NCBI RefSeq assembly: GCF_002257705.1
Contig: NZ_LSLK01000053.1
Coordinates: 36,655-100,654 of the forward strand
Reading direction: 5' to 3'
DNA from: Sporomusa silvacetica DSM 10669
Lineage (GTDB): Bacteria > Bacillota > Negativicutes > Sporomusales > Sporomusaceae
DNA length: 64,000 bases
Shown: positions 1 through 8,257 of the stretch, piece by piece
How positions within the stretch are numbered: the stretch's first letter is position 1
How the letters are laid out: the number at the start of each line of letters is the position of its first letter
Notes under the pieces: model-generated
What the model saw: the letters and a program-made list of their open reading frames with translations, nothing else
Database searches by the model: none
Told to the model about the DNA's origin: nothing
Program-made: the position numbers and the translations under genes

Positions 1-838
1 TGTGACTGTTAAAGGGACAACCCCAGGAACAGACGTTACAGATCTTACTTTTGACGGAAAAGTTGTTGAGAAGGTTAGCTTTGATGTTAGTGGTAAGGAT
101 ACTACGGTGACTTTTGATTTGCCGTTGAAGGTTGAAGCGGGCGATTACAAGGTATTTACGCTGCCTAGTGATGCGAAAGCAAATCGACCATTCCGGGTCG
201 TTGTGGATATCAATAAGCCTCTTCCGCTGCCTGATTTTTCTTTTACGGCAGGACTTAAGGATAAAGTAATTGTTATTGATCCTGGTCATGGTGGTAGCGA
301 TCCGGGAGCTATTGGTCCTACTCGATATCAGGAAAAGACTGCGACTTTGGCGGTGGCCCAGAATGTACAGGATTTATTGGAAAAAGCAGGAGCCAGGGTT
401 ATTATGACGCGCCAAGATGACCGTGATGTTTTTGGTCCGGACGCGACTGATGTTGAGGAACTTAAAGCCCGTTCTTCGGTAGGAAACAATCGTAAGGCTG
501 ATATATTTTTAAGTATTCATGCCGATTCTTTCTCTAATCCCGCTGCAGGTGGAACGACAACGTATTATTATCAAAAAACGTTGTATGATTCCATGATGGC
601 TGAAGCGTTGCAAACAAGTCTGATTGACGCTGGCAATTTGCAGGATCGCGGAGCTAGAACAGCCAACTTTTATGTGATTAAGCGAACCCAGATGCCGGCA
701 GCACTTGTGGAGCTGGCCTTTATTTCCAACCCAAATGAAGAAAAACTTTTAAGCTCACCCGGGTTTCAACAGAAAATGGCTCTAGGAATAGTACGGGGGC
801 TGGAACGGTTTTTTGACCAAGCTGCCAAGCTAAACTAA
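1..838 (+). CDS. N-acetylmuramoyl-L-alanine amidase, AMIN plus Amidase_3 domains (5' end outside window)
   Basis: Zinc-dependent cell-wall amidase that cleaves the lactyl-peptide bond of peptidoglycan. The visible 278 residues hold a beta-rich AMIN-like region (about 1-75) and an Amidase_3 domain (about 86-270). Likely zinc and catalytic residues are His96 in DPGHGGSDPG, Glu111, His173 in SIHADS and Glu237 in VELAF. The frame is open to the window edge; the GTG at base 2 lies inside the AMIN domain, so the true start is upstream and a signal peptide is presumably missing. The next gene follows after four bases with its ribosome binding site beginning at this stop, so the two are probably cotranscribed. 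Amidases of this type act in cell separation or spore cortex and germination; which one cannot be told here. Confidence 0.9.
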   Translation, partial: VTVKGTTPGTDVTDLTFDGKVVEKVSFDVSGKDTTVTFDLPLKVEAGDYKVFTLPSDAKANRPFRVVVDINKPLPLPDFSFTAGLKDKVIVIDPGHGGSDPGAIGPTRYQEKTATLAVAQNVQDLLEKAGARVIMTRQDDRDVFGPDATDVEELKARSSVGNNRKADIFLSIHADSFSNPAAGGTTTYYYQKTLYDSMMAEALQTSLIDAGNLQDRGARTANFYVIKRTQMPAALVELAFISNPNEEKLLSSPGFQQKMALGIVRGLERFFDQAAKLN

Positions 839-851
839 AGAGGTGGGTATG

Positions 852-1430
852 ATGAAAACGATTAGATTGTTTATAATGGCTACGCTAATGGCCTTAGTGC
901 TTATGATTGCAGGGTGTGATAATGCTGCTCCTGGCAGTCAACCGACACCGGCAACTCCTGATAACAAGCTGGTTGAACAATCGCAACCAGCCGGTAATGC
1001 TACTGCTGAGCCGGAGCCGACAATGCAGATTGTCGTTTACCATGCTACTAAAGATGCGATGTATCTGGTACCGGAAACGCACAAGGTACCTGTCAACAGT
1101 CATCCGGCCCGTACAGCTATTGAACTGTTACAGGCAGGACCCCAAAATCCTGAGCTTGTTGGTGTTATACCGGCGGGAACCCAAATAAAAAACGTAACTG
1201 TCAAAGAACATATTGCTTATGCGGATTTTAATGACAAATTAGTCAAGAAAAATGGTGGCGGTTCTGCCAGCGAAATTTTGTTGGTAGGCGCTATCGTGAA
1301 TACTCTTACTGAGTTTCCGGATATTCAACAGGTACAGATTATGGTTAACGGCAAAAAAATTGAGACCATTTCCGGTCATATGGATACAAGTGAACCGCTG
1401 AGCCGTTCAGAAAAAATTATTAAAAAATAG
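852..1430 (+). CDS. GerM-domain lipoprotein
   Basis: Probable exported lipoprotein. A hydrophobic leader ends in a lipobox (LVLMIAGC), giving a lipidated cysteine near residue 22. A low-complexity Pro/Thr/Glu linker follows, then a roughly 115-residue GerM domain (from about MQIVVYHATKDAMYLVP). GerM domains occur in sporulation and germination proteins and are thought to help assemble envelope complexes. The start at 852 (or ATG 849) is chosen because AAAGAGGTGG lies just upstream; a GTG at 843 is inside that ribosome binding site. It sits directly behind the amidase gene, which suggests a shared cell-envelope role. A strong terminator follows. Confidence 0.8.
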   Translation: MKTIRLFIMATLMALVLMIAGCDNAAPGSQPTPATPDNKLVEQSQPAGNATAEPEPTMQIVVYHATKDAMYLVPETHKVPVNSHPARTAIELLQAGPQNPELVGVIPAGTQIKNVTVKEHIAYADFNDKLVKKNGGGSASEILLVGAIVNTLTEFPDIQQVQIMVNGKKIETISGHMDTSEPLSRSEKIIKK

Positions 1431-1434
1431 TAAA

Positions 1435-1472
1435 AAAACAGCAGCTCTTCGGTGCAGAAGACTGCTGTTTTT
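1435..1472 (+). terminator. Intrinsic terminator after the amidase-gerM operon
   Basis: An inverted repeat with arms AAACAGCAG and CTGCTGTTT is followed by a T-run. It starts a few bases after the stop of the GerM lipoprotein gene. Confidence 0.85.
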
Positions 1473-1604
1473 GGTATTGATAGGGATAAATCCTTGCTAG
1501 CATACAACTTTTTTTCGTGGTGTGGCATACTATCCTTGCAGGAAATACTTGCATAAAAGAGAATTTATTAGAAGCATTACGCAGCCAGAGAAGGTGGTGT
1601 TTCA

Positions 1605-3113
1605 ATGAATGAGCTTACAAAACTCGGGGAATTTGGTCTGATTGATTTAATAAAACAAGATACGATTAGTGACCATGGCAGCGTGGTTCTTGGGATTGGC
1701 GATGATGCTGCAGTATTACTGCCAACACCCCGGCAATTAATGCTGGTGACTACTGATATGCTAGTTGAATCTGTACACTTCAACTTGGCAACAACAACTC
1801 CCTGGCAGCTTGGCTATAAAGCAATTGCTGTTAATTTAAGTGATATTGCCGCTATGGGCGGTGTACCTCGCCACGCTGTAGTGTCGGTGGCCTTGCCTCC
1901 GTCAACATCGGTAGATTTTGTTGTAAATCTATATCAGGGCATGAAAGAGATCTGCCATGAGTTTGGTGTTAATATTGTTGGTGGTGATACTGTATCCAGT
2001 CCTCAGGGGCTTGTGATCAATGTTACAGTAACTGGTGAGGTTGCGCCAGTTAATTTAGTGAGACGTTCAGGGGCTCAGATTGGCGATATTGTAGCAGTTA
2101 CCGGTTGGCTGGGAAATTCAGCGGCAGGGCTGGAATTATTGTCAGTTGGTGAGTGGGAGGATTTTGATTTTGCCTGGACGCTCGTTACTGCCCATTTATC
2201 TCCTCAGCCACAGGTTAAAACCGGAGCTATTTTGGCTGAAGCCGGAGCCACCAGTATGGATGATATTAGTGATGGCTTAGCCAGCGAGGCGCATGAAATA
2301 GCCAAAGCCAGTGGTGTGGGTGTAACGCTGTACGCTGCGCAAATTCCACTAGCGGTCGAGCTAAAAGAAATGGCCGCAAATTTAGGTAAAACGGCACTTG
2401 ATTACGCACTATATGGTGGCGAAGATTTTCAACTCTTGTTTACTATGGAGCCAAGAAAATATGAGGAACTGTTGGTTGCCCGGCCAGAGTTGCAGCTAGT
2501 CAGAATAGGTGAGATTGTTGACAGCAGTCAGGGCGTGATCTTAGTTGATGAAGCAGGCGGCGTGCAGGACCTTGAAGCCAGAGGTTATAACCACTTCCGC
2601 GAGGAGGAGCCCACTGCTATACTAGTAGGCAAAACTACATCGGCGGATGAAACTTATGATTTTGGACAGGCTTTGGCCAAGTATCTCAAGCCGGGTGATG
2701 TTATCTGTTTGTCCGGCAACCTTGGCGCCGGTAAGACTTTGCTAAGTCAGGGGATTGCGGCAGGACTGCAGGTCGCTGACGTTGTAAGCAGTCCTACTTT
2801 TACTGTTCTTAATGTTTACGATGGTCAGACCGCTGACAGACAAGACGTTACTATCTATCATTTTGACTTATACCGTCTCGAACATCCGGCAGAGCTTGAG
2901 GATATTGGTTTTGATCATTATGTAGAGGCCGGTGGAATTGCTATTATCGAATGGCCCGAGAAATTCCTTGAGTTTTTGCCAAAAGAACACTTATGGCTGA
3001 CCTTGGACTATGGTGAATTGCCAGATGAGCGGGTTATTAATCTCAAGGCCGAGGGGGAGCGGTATCAAATGCTGTGTGAGGAGTTGAAACAGGTTGCCGA
3101 TTCTAGCTATTGA
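1605..3113 (+). CDS. thiL-tsaE: ThiL-TsaE fusion: thiamine-monophosphate kinase fused to t6A-synthesis ATPase
   Basis: One uninterrupted 502-residue frame contains two complete enzymes. Residues 1-330 are ThiL, which phosphorylates thiamine monophosphate to the diphosphate; GIGDDAA, TTDMLVE and GGDT are typical metal and ATP sites. Residues about 338-495 are TsaE (YjeE), the P-loop ATPase of the tRNA t6A37 complex, with GNLGAGKT at 371-378 and the family motifs SSPTFT and HFDLYR. The lengths add up to two normal proteins (about 330 and 155). Ribosome binding site GAAGGTGGTG precedes ATG 1605. Its end overlaps the start of tsaB, the partner of TsaE, so translation is coupled. The two genes are normally separate neighbours; here they share one chain. 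Confidence 0.9.
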   Translation: MNELTKLGEFGLIDLIKQDTISDHGSVVLGIGDDAAVLLPTPRQLMLVTTDMLVESVHFNLATTTPWQLGYKAIAVNLSDIAAMGGVPRHAVVSVALPPSTSVDFVVNLYQGMKEICHEFGVNIVGGDTVSSPQGLVINVTVTGEVAPVNLVRRSGAQIGDIVAVTGWLGNSAAGLELLSVGEWEDFDFAWTLVTAHLSPQPQVKTGAILAEAGATSMDDISDGLASEAHEIAKASGVGVTLYAAQIPLAVELKEMAANLGKTALDYALYGGEDFQLLFTMEPRKYEELLVARPELQLVRIGEIVDSSQGVILVDEAGGVQDLEARGYNHFREEEPTAILVGKTTSADETYDFGQALAKYLKPGDVICLSGNLGAGKTLLSQGIAAGLQVADVVSSPTFTVLNVYDGQTADRQDVTIYHFDLYRLEHPAELEDIGFDHYVEAGGIAIIEWPEKFLEFLPKEHLWLTLDYGELPDERVINLKAEGERYQMLCEELKQVADSSY

Positions 3114-3786
3114 TACAGCCACCCTGGTGTCTAGTGTGGCCATTGCTACAACGGACACGTTGGTGGCTGAACTTATGATTCAGACTCGAAAAACCCATTC
3201 AGAGAGGCTCATGCCTCATATTGCCAGTTTGCTCAATATGGCTGAAATAACACAGACTAGCTTGAAGGCAGTTGCTGTAAGTATCGGGCCAGGTTCATTT
3301 ACTGGTCTTAGAATTGGCTTAGCGACAGCAAAAGCACTGACGTATGCGCTAAATATTCCGCTTATCGGTGTGCCTACCCTAGCAGCGCTGGCATTTTCCT
3401 GTCCGGTTCCGGGAGTAATTTTGGCACCGATGCTTGATGCCCAAAAGGGCAATGTATATGTAGGGCTATATGAATGGCGTGAGGATGCTGTTTATGAAAT
3501 ACAGCCACCCCGCGTGCTGGCTTTTGCGGCGGCTCAGGCTGAGCTTGTAAAACTGGAGAAGCCAGCCCTAATGCTGGGGGAGGCGGCTGTTATGCATAAA
3601 GCAGATATTGTTCACCCTGTACCGCCCCATGTTATTATGCCTCGCGCCGGCAGCGTGGCCGTTATGGCGCAAGTTATGTATGGTCAGGGTATCAGGCATG
3701 ATGTAGCCGCCCTGGAGCCGCTATATATCAGACGCTCAGAGGCAGAAGTATTATGGGAACGGCGGCAAGCTCAGGAGCATTGCTAG
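3094..3786 (+). CDS. tsaB: tRNA threonylcarbamoyladenosine biosynthesis protein TsaB
   Basis: TsaB is the inactive ASKHA-fold partner of TsaD in the t6A-synthesis complex TsaB-TsaD-TsaE. The 230 residues start ILAIDTAT and contain GPGSFTGLRIGLATAKAL, the family signature. Length matches the usual 220-240. The TTG start at 3094 lies inside the end of the upstream fusion gene, with GAGGAG about ten bases before it; the 20-base overlap indicates translational coupling. rimI overlaps its end. The gene order tsaE-tsaB-rimI-tsaD is widespread in Firmicutes, though here a spore gene on the other strand lies before tsaD. Confidence 0.92.
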   Translation: MPILAIDTATLVSSVAIATTDTLVAELMIQTRKTHSERLMPHIASLLNMAEITQTSLKAVAVSIGPGSFTGLRIGLATAKALTYALNIPLIGVPTLAALAFSCPVPGVILAPMLDAQKGNVYVGLYEWREDAVYEIQPPRVLAFAAAQAELVKLEKPALMLGEAAVMHKADIVHPVPPHVIMPRAGSVAVMAQVMYGQGIRHDVAALEPLYIRRSEAEVLWERRQAQEHC

Positions 3787-4235
3787 TGGCTGAAATAAGT
3801 ATCAGACGGATGCAGGAGTCAGATCTTGACGCTGTATTAGTTGTAGAAAATAGGGCATTTACTACTCCCTGGTCGCGCGCTGCCTTTGAAGAAGAAATAA
3901 CTAGTAATGATTTGGCGCACTATCTGGTAGTTGTGGAGGATGGTAAACTGGTAGGTTATGGCGGCTTTTGGCTAGTGCTGGATGAAGCACATGTCACTAA
4001 TATTGCCCTCTTGCCTGAACACCAGGGAGCAGGCTATGGTTCGTTGCTCTTAGAACACATGATTCTTACCGCCAAAATGTTAGGGGCAGTCAGTATGACG
4101 CTCGAAGTTCGTCCATCCAATGTACCAGCACGCAAACTATATTCGCGCCGCGGCTTTGTTGAACGCGGTCTTCGGCCTAACTATTATGCCGAACTAGGTG
4201 AAGATGCTCTTATTATGTGGCTGGACAAACTATAA
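3786..4235 (+). CDS. rimI: Ribosomal protein S18-alanine N-acetyltransferase RimI
   Basis: GNAT-family acetyltransferase that acetylates the N-terminus of ribosomal protein S18. Visible marks are the N-terminal IRRMQESDLDAVL, the acetyl-CoA loop LPEHQGAGYGSLL and the C-terminal KLYSRRGFVERGLRPNYY. The frame is open from 3753, but GTG 3786 is preferred: it overlaps the last base of the tsaB stop, has AGGAG eight bases upstream, and gives 149 residues, the normal RimI length. It is probably cotranscribed with tsaB and the thiL-tsaE fusion. Confidence 0.88.
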   Translation: MAEISIRRMQESDLDAVLVVENRAFTTPWSRAAFEEEITSNDLAHYLVVVEDGKLVGYGGFWLVLDEAHVTNIALLPEHQGAGYGSLLLEHMILTAKMLGAVSMTLEVRPSNVPARKLYSRRGFVERGLRPNYYAELGEDALIMWLDKL

Positions 4236-4241
4236 AAAAAC

Positions 4242-4270
4242 GGGGGCCGCGTGATATATTCGCAGCCCCC
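4242..4270 (-). terminator. GC-rich hairpin between rimI and the SASP gene
   Basis: Arms GGGGGC and GCCCCC flank a loop of about 17 bases. On the minus strand the hairpin is followed by seven Ts, which suits the leftward SASP transcript. On the plus strand the T-run is absent. Confidence 0.6.
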
Positions 4271-4331
4271 AAAGGGTGATTGTGTAATTTAACATATGCG
4301 CCAGTATATCCAAAGGTGATAAAATAAAGCG

Positions 4332-4353
4332 ACAGGGCGGCTGGAGCCGCCCT
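4332..4353 (-). terminator. Perfect hairpin after the SASP gene
   Basis: CAGGGCGGCT and AGCCGCCCTG form a ten-base stem with a two-base gap just past the SASP stop. The T-rich tract on the minus side is weak, so this may be an mRNA-stabilising stem as well as a terminator. Confidence 0.55.
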
Positions 4354-4365
4354 GCGCTTTAAAAT

Positions 4366-4566
4366 CTATCGGAGAGTAGATTCATACTGCTCAATCATTT
4401 TACGAACCATGTGACCACCTACGCGGCCGCAGTCGGCAGAAGTCATCGTTGACCAACCTTGGCTACGAACGCGCTCGGAAATCCCTAATTCATTAGCCAC
4501 TTCCATTTTCATCTGGTCGAGAGCGTTTTCAGCTCCTGGGTTTACAGGTTTATTCGAGCGTGCCAT
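4366..4566 (-). CDS. Alpha/beta-type small acid-soluble spore protein
   Basis: DNA-binding spore protein that coats and protects spore DNA. The 66 residues carry both family signatures: KMEVANELGI around residues 20-29 and GWSTMTSADCGRVGGHMVRKMIE in the second half. A strong ribosome binding site AAGGAGGTG lies eight to ten bases before the ATG. The gene is on the strand opposite to its neighbours and has its own downstream hairpins, so it is a single-gene unit, presumably expressed late in the forespore. Its presence is the best evidence that this organism forms endospores. Confidence 0.92.
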   Translation of the reverse strand: MARSNKPVNPGAENALDQMKMEVANELGISERVRSQGWSTMTSADCGRVGGHMVRKMIEQYESTLR

Positions 4567-4693
4567 TTATATGCACCTCCTTTCGTGGACTGTATGTTGC
4601 TGTCCTTGGCTTTAATGTGGCTCGCTTTCACGATTTAAATACATCATTTCGATCATGTAATAATTAGCAGACATATGATGGAGGTCTGTCCTT

Positions 4694-5737
4694 ATGAAGC
4701 AAAGTCTAACATTGGCTATAGAAACAAGCTGTGATGAAACATCGGCAGCTGTTGTTGCGAACGGGCGTACAATTTTAGCCAATATTATTTCATCGCAGGT
4801 GCCGACACATCAAAAATTTGGTGGCGTTGTACCCGAAATAGCCTCGCGCAAACATATTGAACATGTTATACCAGTTATTGATCAGGCTTTGGTAGAAGCT
4901 GGAATTACCCTCGGGGCCGTCGACGCCATTGGTGTTACCTATGGTCCGGGATTAGTCGGTGCGCTCTTAGTGGGCGTAGCGACAGCTAAGGCTTTAGCTT
5001 TTGCTCTTGATAAACCACTGATTGGTGTCAATCATTTAGAAGGACACATTTTTGCTAATTTTTTGGCACATAATGAACTCAAACCGCCTTTTGTGGCCCT
5101 GGTAGTGTCAGGTGGTCATACTTCACTCATTCACATCAAGGATTATAATGAACTGGAACTTTTAGGTCAAACCCGCGATGACGCGGCAGGGGAAGCTTTT
5201 GATAAAATTGCCCGGGTTATGAATTTTCCCTATCCTGGAGGTCCGCATATTGATAATGCCGCTAAAGAGGGTAAGCCTACCGCTATTGCTTTTCCCCGGG
5301 CGTTTTCCGATCTAACAGGGGAGAATAAATTTGCCTTTAGCTTTAGTGGGTTAAAATCAGCGGTATTAAACTATTTACATACTGCTGCGCAACGTGGGGA
5401 AGCAGTTAGTATTCCTGATGTAGCCGCTAGCTTTCAGGCCGCCGTTGTAGACGTATTAGTCATGAAGGCCATAGCTGCAGCCCAGCACGTAGGTGCTAAG
5501 CAGCTAGTCCTAGCTGGTGGGGTAGCCGCCAATTCATACCTGAAAGCTGAATTAGCCGCAGCGACCACTCAGCAGGGAATTGCATTTTTTTATCCGCCGC
5601 CGGTGCTTTGCACAGATAACGCAGCGATGATTGCCTGCCGTGCCTATTATCAGTATTTGGTGGAGGATTTTGCTGATCTTAATCTTAATGCTGTGCCCAC
5701 ACTTACATTAGGTCACAAGCAATGTGGAAAACAATAA
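4694..5737 (+). CDS. tsaD: tRNA N6-adenosine threonylcarbamoyltransferase TsaD
   Basis: TsaD transfers the threonylcarbamoyl group from threonylcarbamoyl-AMP to A37 of ANN-decoding tRNAs. The 347 residues match the family length. The metal-binding motif HLEGH is at 114-118, preceded by ETSCDET near the N-terminus and GPGLVGALLVG; VVSGGHTS, GAAGEAFDK-like DDAAGEAFDK and LAGGVAAN are also present. Ribosome binding site TGGAGGT precedes the ATG. Together with tsaE and tsaB upstream it completes the bacterial t6A machinery except TsaC. The last bases run into a cluster of DnaA-box-like sequences. Confidence 0.95.
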   Translation: MKQSLTLAIETSCDETSAAVVANGRTILANIISSQVPTHQKFGGVVPEIASRKHIEHVIPVIDQALVEAGITLGAVDAIGVTYGPGLVGALLVGVATAKALAFALDKPLIGVNHLEGHIFANFLAHNELKPPFVALVVSGGHTSLIHIKDYNELELLGQTRDDAAGEAFDKIARVMNFPYPGGPHIDNAAKEGKPTAIAFPRAFSDLTGENKFAFSFSGLKSAVLNYLHTAAQRGEAVSIPDVAASFQAAVVDVLVMKAIAAAQHVGAKQLVLAGGVAANSYLKAELAAATTQQGIAFFYPPPVLCTDNAAMIACRAYYQYLVEDFADLNLNAVPTLTLGHKQCGKQ

Positions 5738-5872
5738 AACAACAATTGTGGATAATGTGGGTAACTTTGTGCAAAGTGGGTAATTACAGTTGTATATCGA
5801 TAGTTTGATTGTGTATAAGTCTGTGGATATTGTGGATAACTTCGGGATAACATGGTTGTTAGTTGTGGATTA
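5723..5872. promoter_or_regulatory. Cluster of DnaA-box-like 9-mers
   Basis: Two exact TGTGGATAA (reverse complement TTATCCACA, the DnaA-box consensus) lie at 5747-5755 and 5831-5839. Near matches are TGTGGAAAA 5723-5731, TGTGGGTAA 5756-5764, TGTGGATAT 5822-5830 and TGTGGATTA 5864-5872, all in the same orientation. The density is far above chance for 150 bases. It may titrate DnaA or make the downstream kinase operon DnaA-responsive. No dnaA or dnaN is nearby to suggest the chromosomal origin. Confidence 0.55.
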
Positions 5873-5988
5873 AGATAGTGGCGCGTTCTTTAGCCAACTT
5901 GGTACCAGCTAACAAGGAATTTTTGTCGGTACAGTTGAATACATAAAGACTAACGGCTTGGAGTTCAATATTGAACGGGGGAAAGTTT

Positions 5989-7434
5989 ATGGGCGTAGTT
6001 GTCGATGTTTGCCAAAAAATAACCGTCTTAAGCGCAGCGCAAATACAAGTGATTGAGAATGCGGCAAGTGTACTGGGATTAGCAGCTGACCTTGCTCATG
6101 CGCAGGTTACGCTGTATACTCAGGCACGCAGTGAAAATTTTTTGGCTATTGTTGCCCAGGCTAAACCCAATACCAGTTATATTGCTTTTAAAACCAACAT
6201 TCTTGGTAGTACGGTACAAGCAGGAGAAGAGCCGTTAATATGGCGAACGCTTGCCTCTGGTACTCCTATTGCCGGGCAGCGTGAGTGGGCGCTTGGTATG
6301 GATGCACTCGAAATGCGGGTCTATCCCATACAAGACGGGACAGGGAAAATTATTGCGGCCGCAAGTTTTGAGACCAGTAACCAGGAGGCTGGCGCTGATG
6401 GACATGGCATGCTGGTAGAAACAGCATCTATGCTTTTAACAATGGCAACAGCCGGTCAAACGCTGGGGCATAAGCTGTATCGGCCATTGGGTACCCGTGA
6501 CGGCATTATTATCATTGACGAACGCGGTTATATTATGTTTGCCAATTCAGCAGCTGATGCCATTTACAAAGTTCTCGGTATCAACCGGGTTATTGGACGA
6601 CGGGTATCTGATCGCCAAGTCAATATGCGGTTGGCCCAACAGGCATTGTCTACAGGTCAGTTAATGGAAAAAGAATTTGAGTCGGGTAACATGATTTTGG
6701 TACAGCGGGCTATTCCCATTTTTGTCGGCGGTTTGGTGTCACGTACCGTATTTATTATTGCCGATGTTACTGAAGTCCGAAAAAAGGAAAAAGAATTACT
6801 GATAAAATCAGCTGTAATTCAAGAGATACATCACCGGGTTAAAAATAATCTACAAACAATTGCTAGTTTGCTTAGATTGCAGTCCAGACGAACCAAGACG
6901 CCAGAAGTCAAGGCGGCGCTCAGAGAAAGCGTTAACCGGATTTTGAGTATATCGGTCGTGCATGAGTTTTTATCTCAACAGGACAGAGGCTTTATTGATG
7001 TGGCTGAGGTTACCAAAAATATTTTGGATCTAGTAATTCAGAACATGCTTGAACCTAATTTTAATATTGAAACCGTACTTAATGGGGAAACTGTTATTTT
7101 ACCGTCAGAACAGGCTAGTAGTCTGGCCTTAGTCATAAATGAACTGATTCAAAACGCGATTGAGCATGGATTCGTGGGTCGTAAAGAGGGACTTATTGGC
7201 GTAGATATTGCGACAACACCGGAGAATTATCAGATTGATATTTATGATGACGGTATTGGCCTACCTACGAATTTTTGCCTTGAAAATACCAATAGTCTGG
7301 GTCTACAGATTGTCCGGACACTGATCGAAAACGATCTTGGGGGAAAATTCCGCCTTTTTTCCCGTTCCGGAACGCATGCCTTTATCACCATTCCCCGTCT
7401 AATGGAAGGCGCTAAAGAGGTCAAGGAGGTATAA
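5989..7434 (+). CDS. Sensor histidine kinase, HisKA_2 type (partner of ANTAR regulator)
   Basis: Cytosolic sensor kinase with no membrane segment. Residues 1-150 look like a GAF-type sensing region, about 165-265 like PAS (TRDGIIIIDERGYIMFANSA), then a HisKA_2 dimerisation and phosphoacceptor box with HHRVKNNLQ (His281/His282). The ATPase domain has NELIQNAIEHG, DDGIGLP and SLGLQIV. This architecture matches the PdtaS/EutW family, which phosphorylates RNA-binding ANTAR regulators. ATG 5989 after a purine-rich GGGGGAAAG is preferred over TTG 5971. The regulator gene starts one base after this stop, so the two form an operon. The signal sensed cannot be predicted. Confidence 0.88.
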   Translation: MGVVVDVCQKITVLSAAQIQVIENAASVLGLAADLAHAQVTLYTQARSENFLAIVAQAKPNTSYIAFKTNILGSTVQAGEEPLIWRTLASGTPIAGQREWALGMDALEMRVYPIQDGTGKIIAAASFETSNQEAGADGHGMLVETASMLLTMATAGQTLGHKLYRPLGTRDGIIIIDERGYIMFANSAADAIYKVLGINRVIGRRVSDRQVNMRLAQQALSTGQLMEKEFESGNMILVQRAIPIFVGGLVSRTVFIIADVTEVRKKEKELLIKSAVIQEIHHRVKNNLQTIASLLRLQSRRTKTPEVKAALRESVNRILSISVVHEFLSQQDRGFIDVAEVTKNILDLVIQNMLEPNFNIETVLNGETVILPSEQASSLALVINELIQNAIEHGFVGRKEGLIGVDIATTPENYQIDIYDDGIGLPTNFCLENTNSLGLQIVRTLIENDLGGKFRLFSRSGTHAFITIPRLMEGAKEVKEV

Positions 7435-7435
7435 T

Positions 7436-8017
7436 ATGGACGCTTTGCGGATAGTAATTGCAGATAATGAATCAATCATACGGATGGACCTTAAAGAGAT
7501 ATTAGAAGAAGCCGGACATACTGTAGTGGGTGAGGCAACAGACGGTGTGAAAGCGGTAGAACTGGCCCGCAAATGCCACCCTGACCTTGTTGTTATGGAT
7601 ATCAAAATGCCTGAAATGGACGGCATCACTGCTGCTAAAATTATCTCCAATGAAAAACTGGCGCCTGTATTGCTTTTAACTGCTTTCAGTCAGAAGGAAA
7701 TTGTAGAAAAGGCCAAAGACTCGGGGGTACTCGCCTATCTGGTCAAGCCGGTAAAAGAGGCTAACTTGTTTCCCGCAATGGAAATTGCTTTGTCGCGGTT
7801 TAGAGAGTTTGCAGAATTAGAGCGGGAACTGGAGGAAGTTAAAAACTCACTGGAAACTAGGAAAATACTTGACCGGGCTAAGGGTATTTTGATGGATGCC
7901 TACAGTTTATCTGAAACTGAGGCCTACCGTCGTATTCAGCAGTACAGCATGAGTAAACGAAAATCAATCAGGGACGTAGCGGTAGCCATTGTGGAGTCGG
8001 CTACCCGTAAAAGATAA
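7436..8017 (+). CDS. Response regulator with ANTAR RNA-binding output domain
   Basis: The receiver domain (1-120) has the acidic pocket near the N-terminus, phosphoacceptor Asp55 in VVMDIKMPE, the Thr of LLLTAFS and the Lys of LVKPV. A short coiled segment leads to a C-terminal ANTAR domain (about 130-188: RKILDRAKGILMDAYSLSE, then AYRRIQQYSM). ANTAR proteins such as EutV, NasR and PdtaR bind dual hairpins in nascent RNA and block termination. AAGGAGGT precedes the ATG and overlaps the kinase stop region. No classic two-hexaloop ANTAR target was recognised, but the structured region just downstream deserves a look. Confidence 0.9.
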   Translation: MDALRIVIADNESIIRMDLKEILEEAGHTVVGEATDGVKAVELARKCHPDLVVMDIKMPEMDGITAAKIISNEKLAPVLLLTAFSQKEIVEKAKDSGVLAYLVKPVKEANLFPAMEIALSRFREFAELERELEEVKNSLETRKILDRAKGILMDAYSLSETEAYRRIQQYSMSKRKSIRDVAVAIVESATRKR

Positions 8018-8022
8018 AGTGA

Positions 8023-8066
8023 GACTTAGCTTCAGATGGGGGTTTAACCCCATCTGAAGTTTAGTC
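8023..8066 (+). terminator. Long hairpin after the ANTAR regulator gene
   Basis: An almost perfect 19-base inverted repeat begins GACTTAGCTTCAGATGGGG and closes with its complement around a six-base loop GTTTAA. It starts six bases after the regulator stop. There is no T-run directly behind it, so it may block exonucleases rather than terminate. Confidence 0.55.
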
Positions 8067-8070
8067 GAAC

Positions 8071-8215
8071 CTATCCAGGGACTTAGTTGCTCGCCTGTGC
8101 CCTTTAGGGTATAACTCCCGCTTGTAGAAGCGGGAGTCTTAGAGCAACTTGGTCATCGGATAGACCATTTTTTATGCCAGGGCAGAGACTATATTGTCTC
8201 TGCTTTACTGTTTCT
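8071..8215 (+). ncRNA. Structured intergenic element ending in T-runs; candidate small RNA or palindromic mini-element
   Basis: Outer arms CTATCC (8071) and GGATAG (8158) enclose AGTTGCTC/GAGCAACT, CCCTTTAGGG and a ten-base hairpin ACTCCCGCTT-GTAG-AAGCGGGAGT. Six Ts follow. A second hairpin, GCAGAGAC/GTCTCTGC at 8182-8203, then has a T-rich tail. Read on the minus strand, the part CCCTAAAGGGCACAGGCG resembles repeat copy G at 59424-59441, so this may be a decayed palindromic element of the same kind. It separates the regulator from groES. Confidence 0.4.
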
Positions 8216-8257
8216 AGAAATTTTTTAAATTTTTATCTACTTTTTACGCAAATCCCC

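Noticed and set aside
8071..8163. Canonical ANTAR dual-hairpin target next to the ANTAR regulator
   Set aside because: The hairpin loops do not show the two hexaloops with conserved A and G expected for ANTAR targets, so only a generic structured element is reported.
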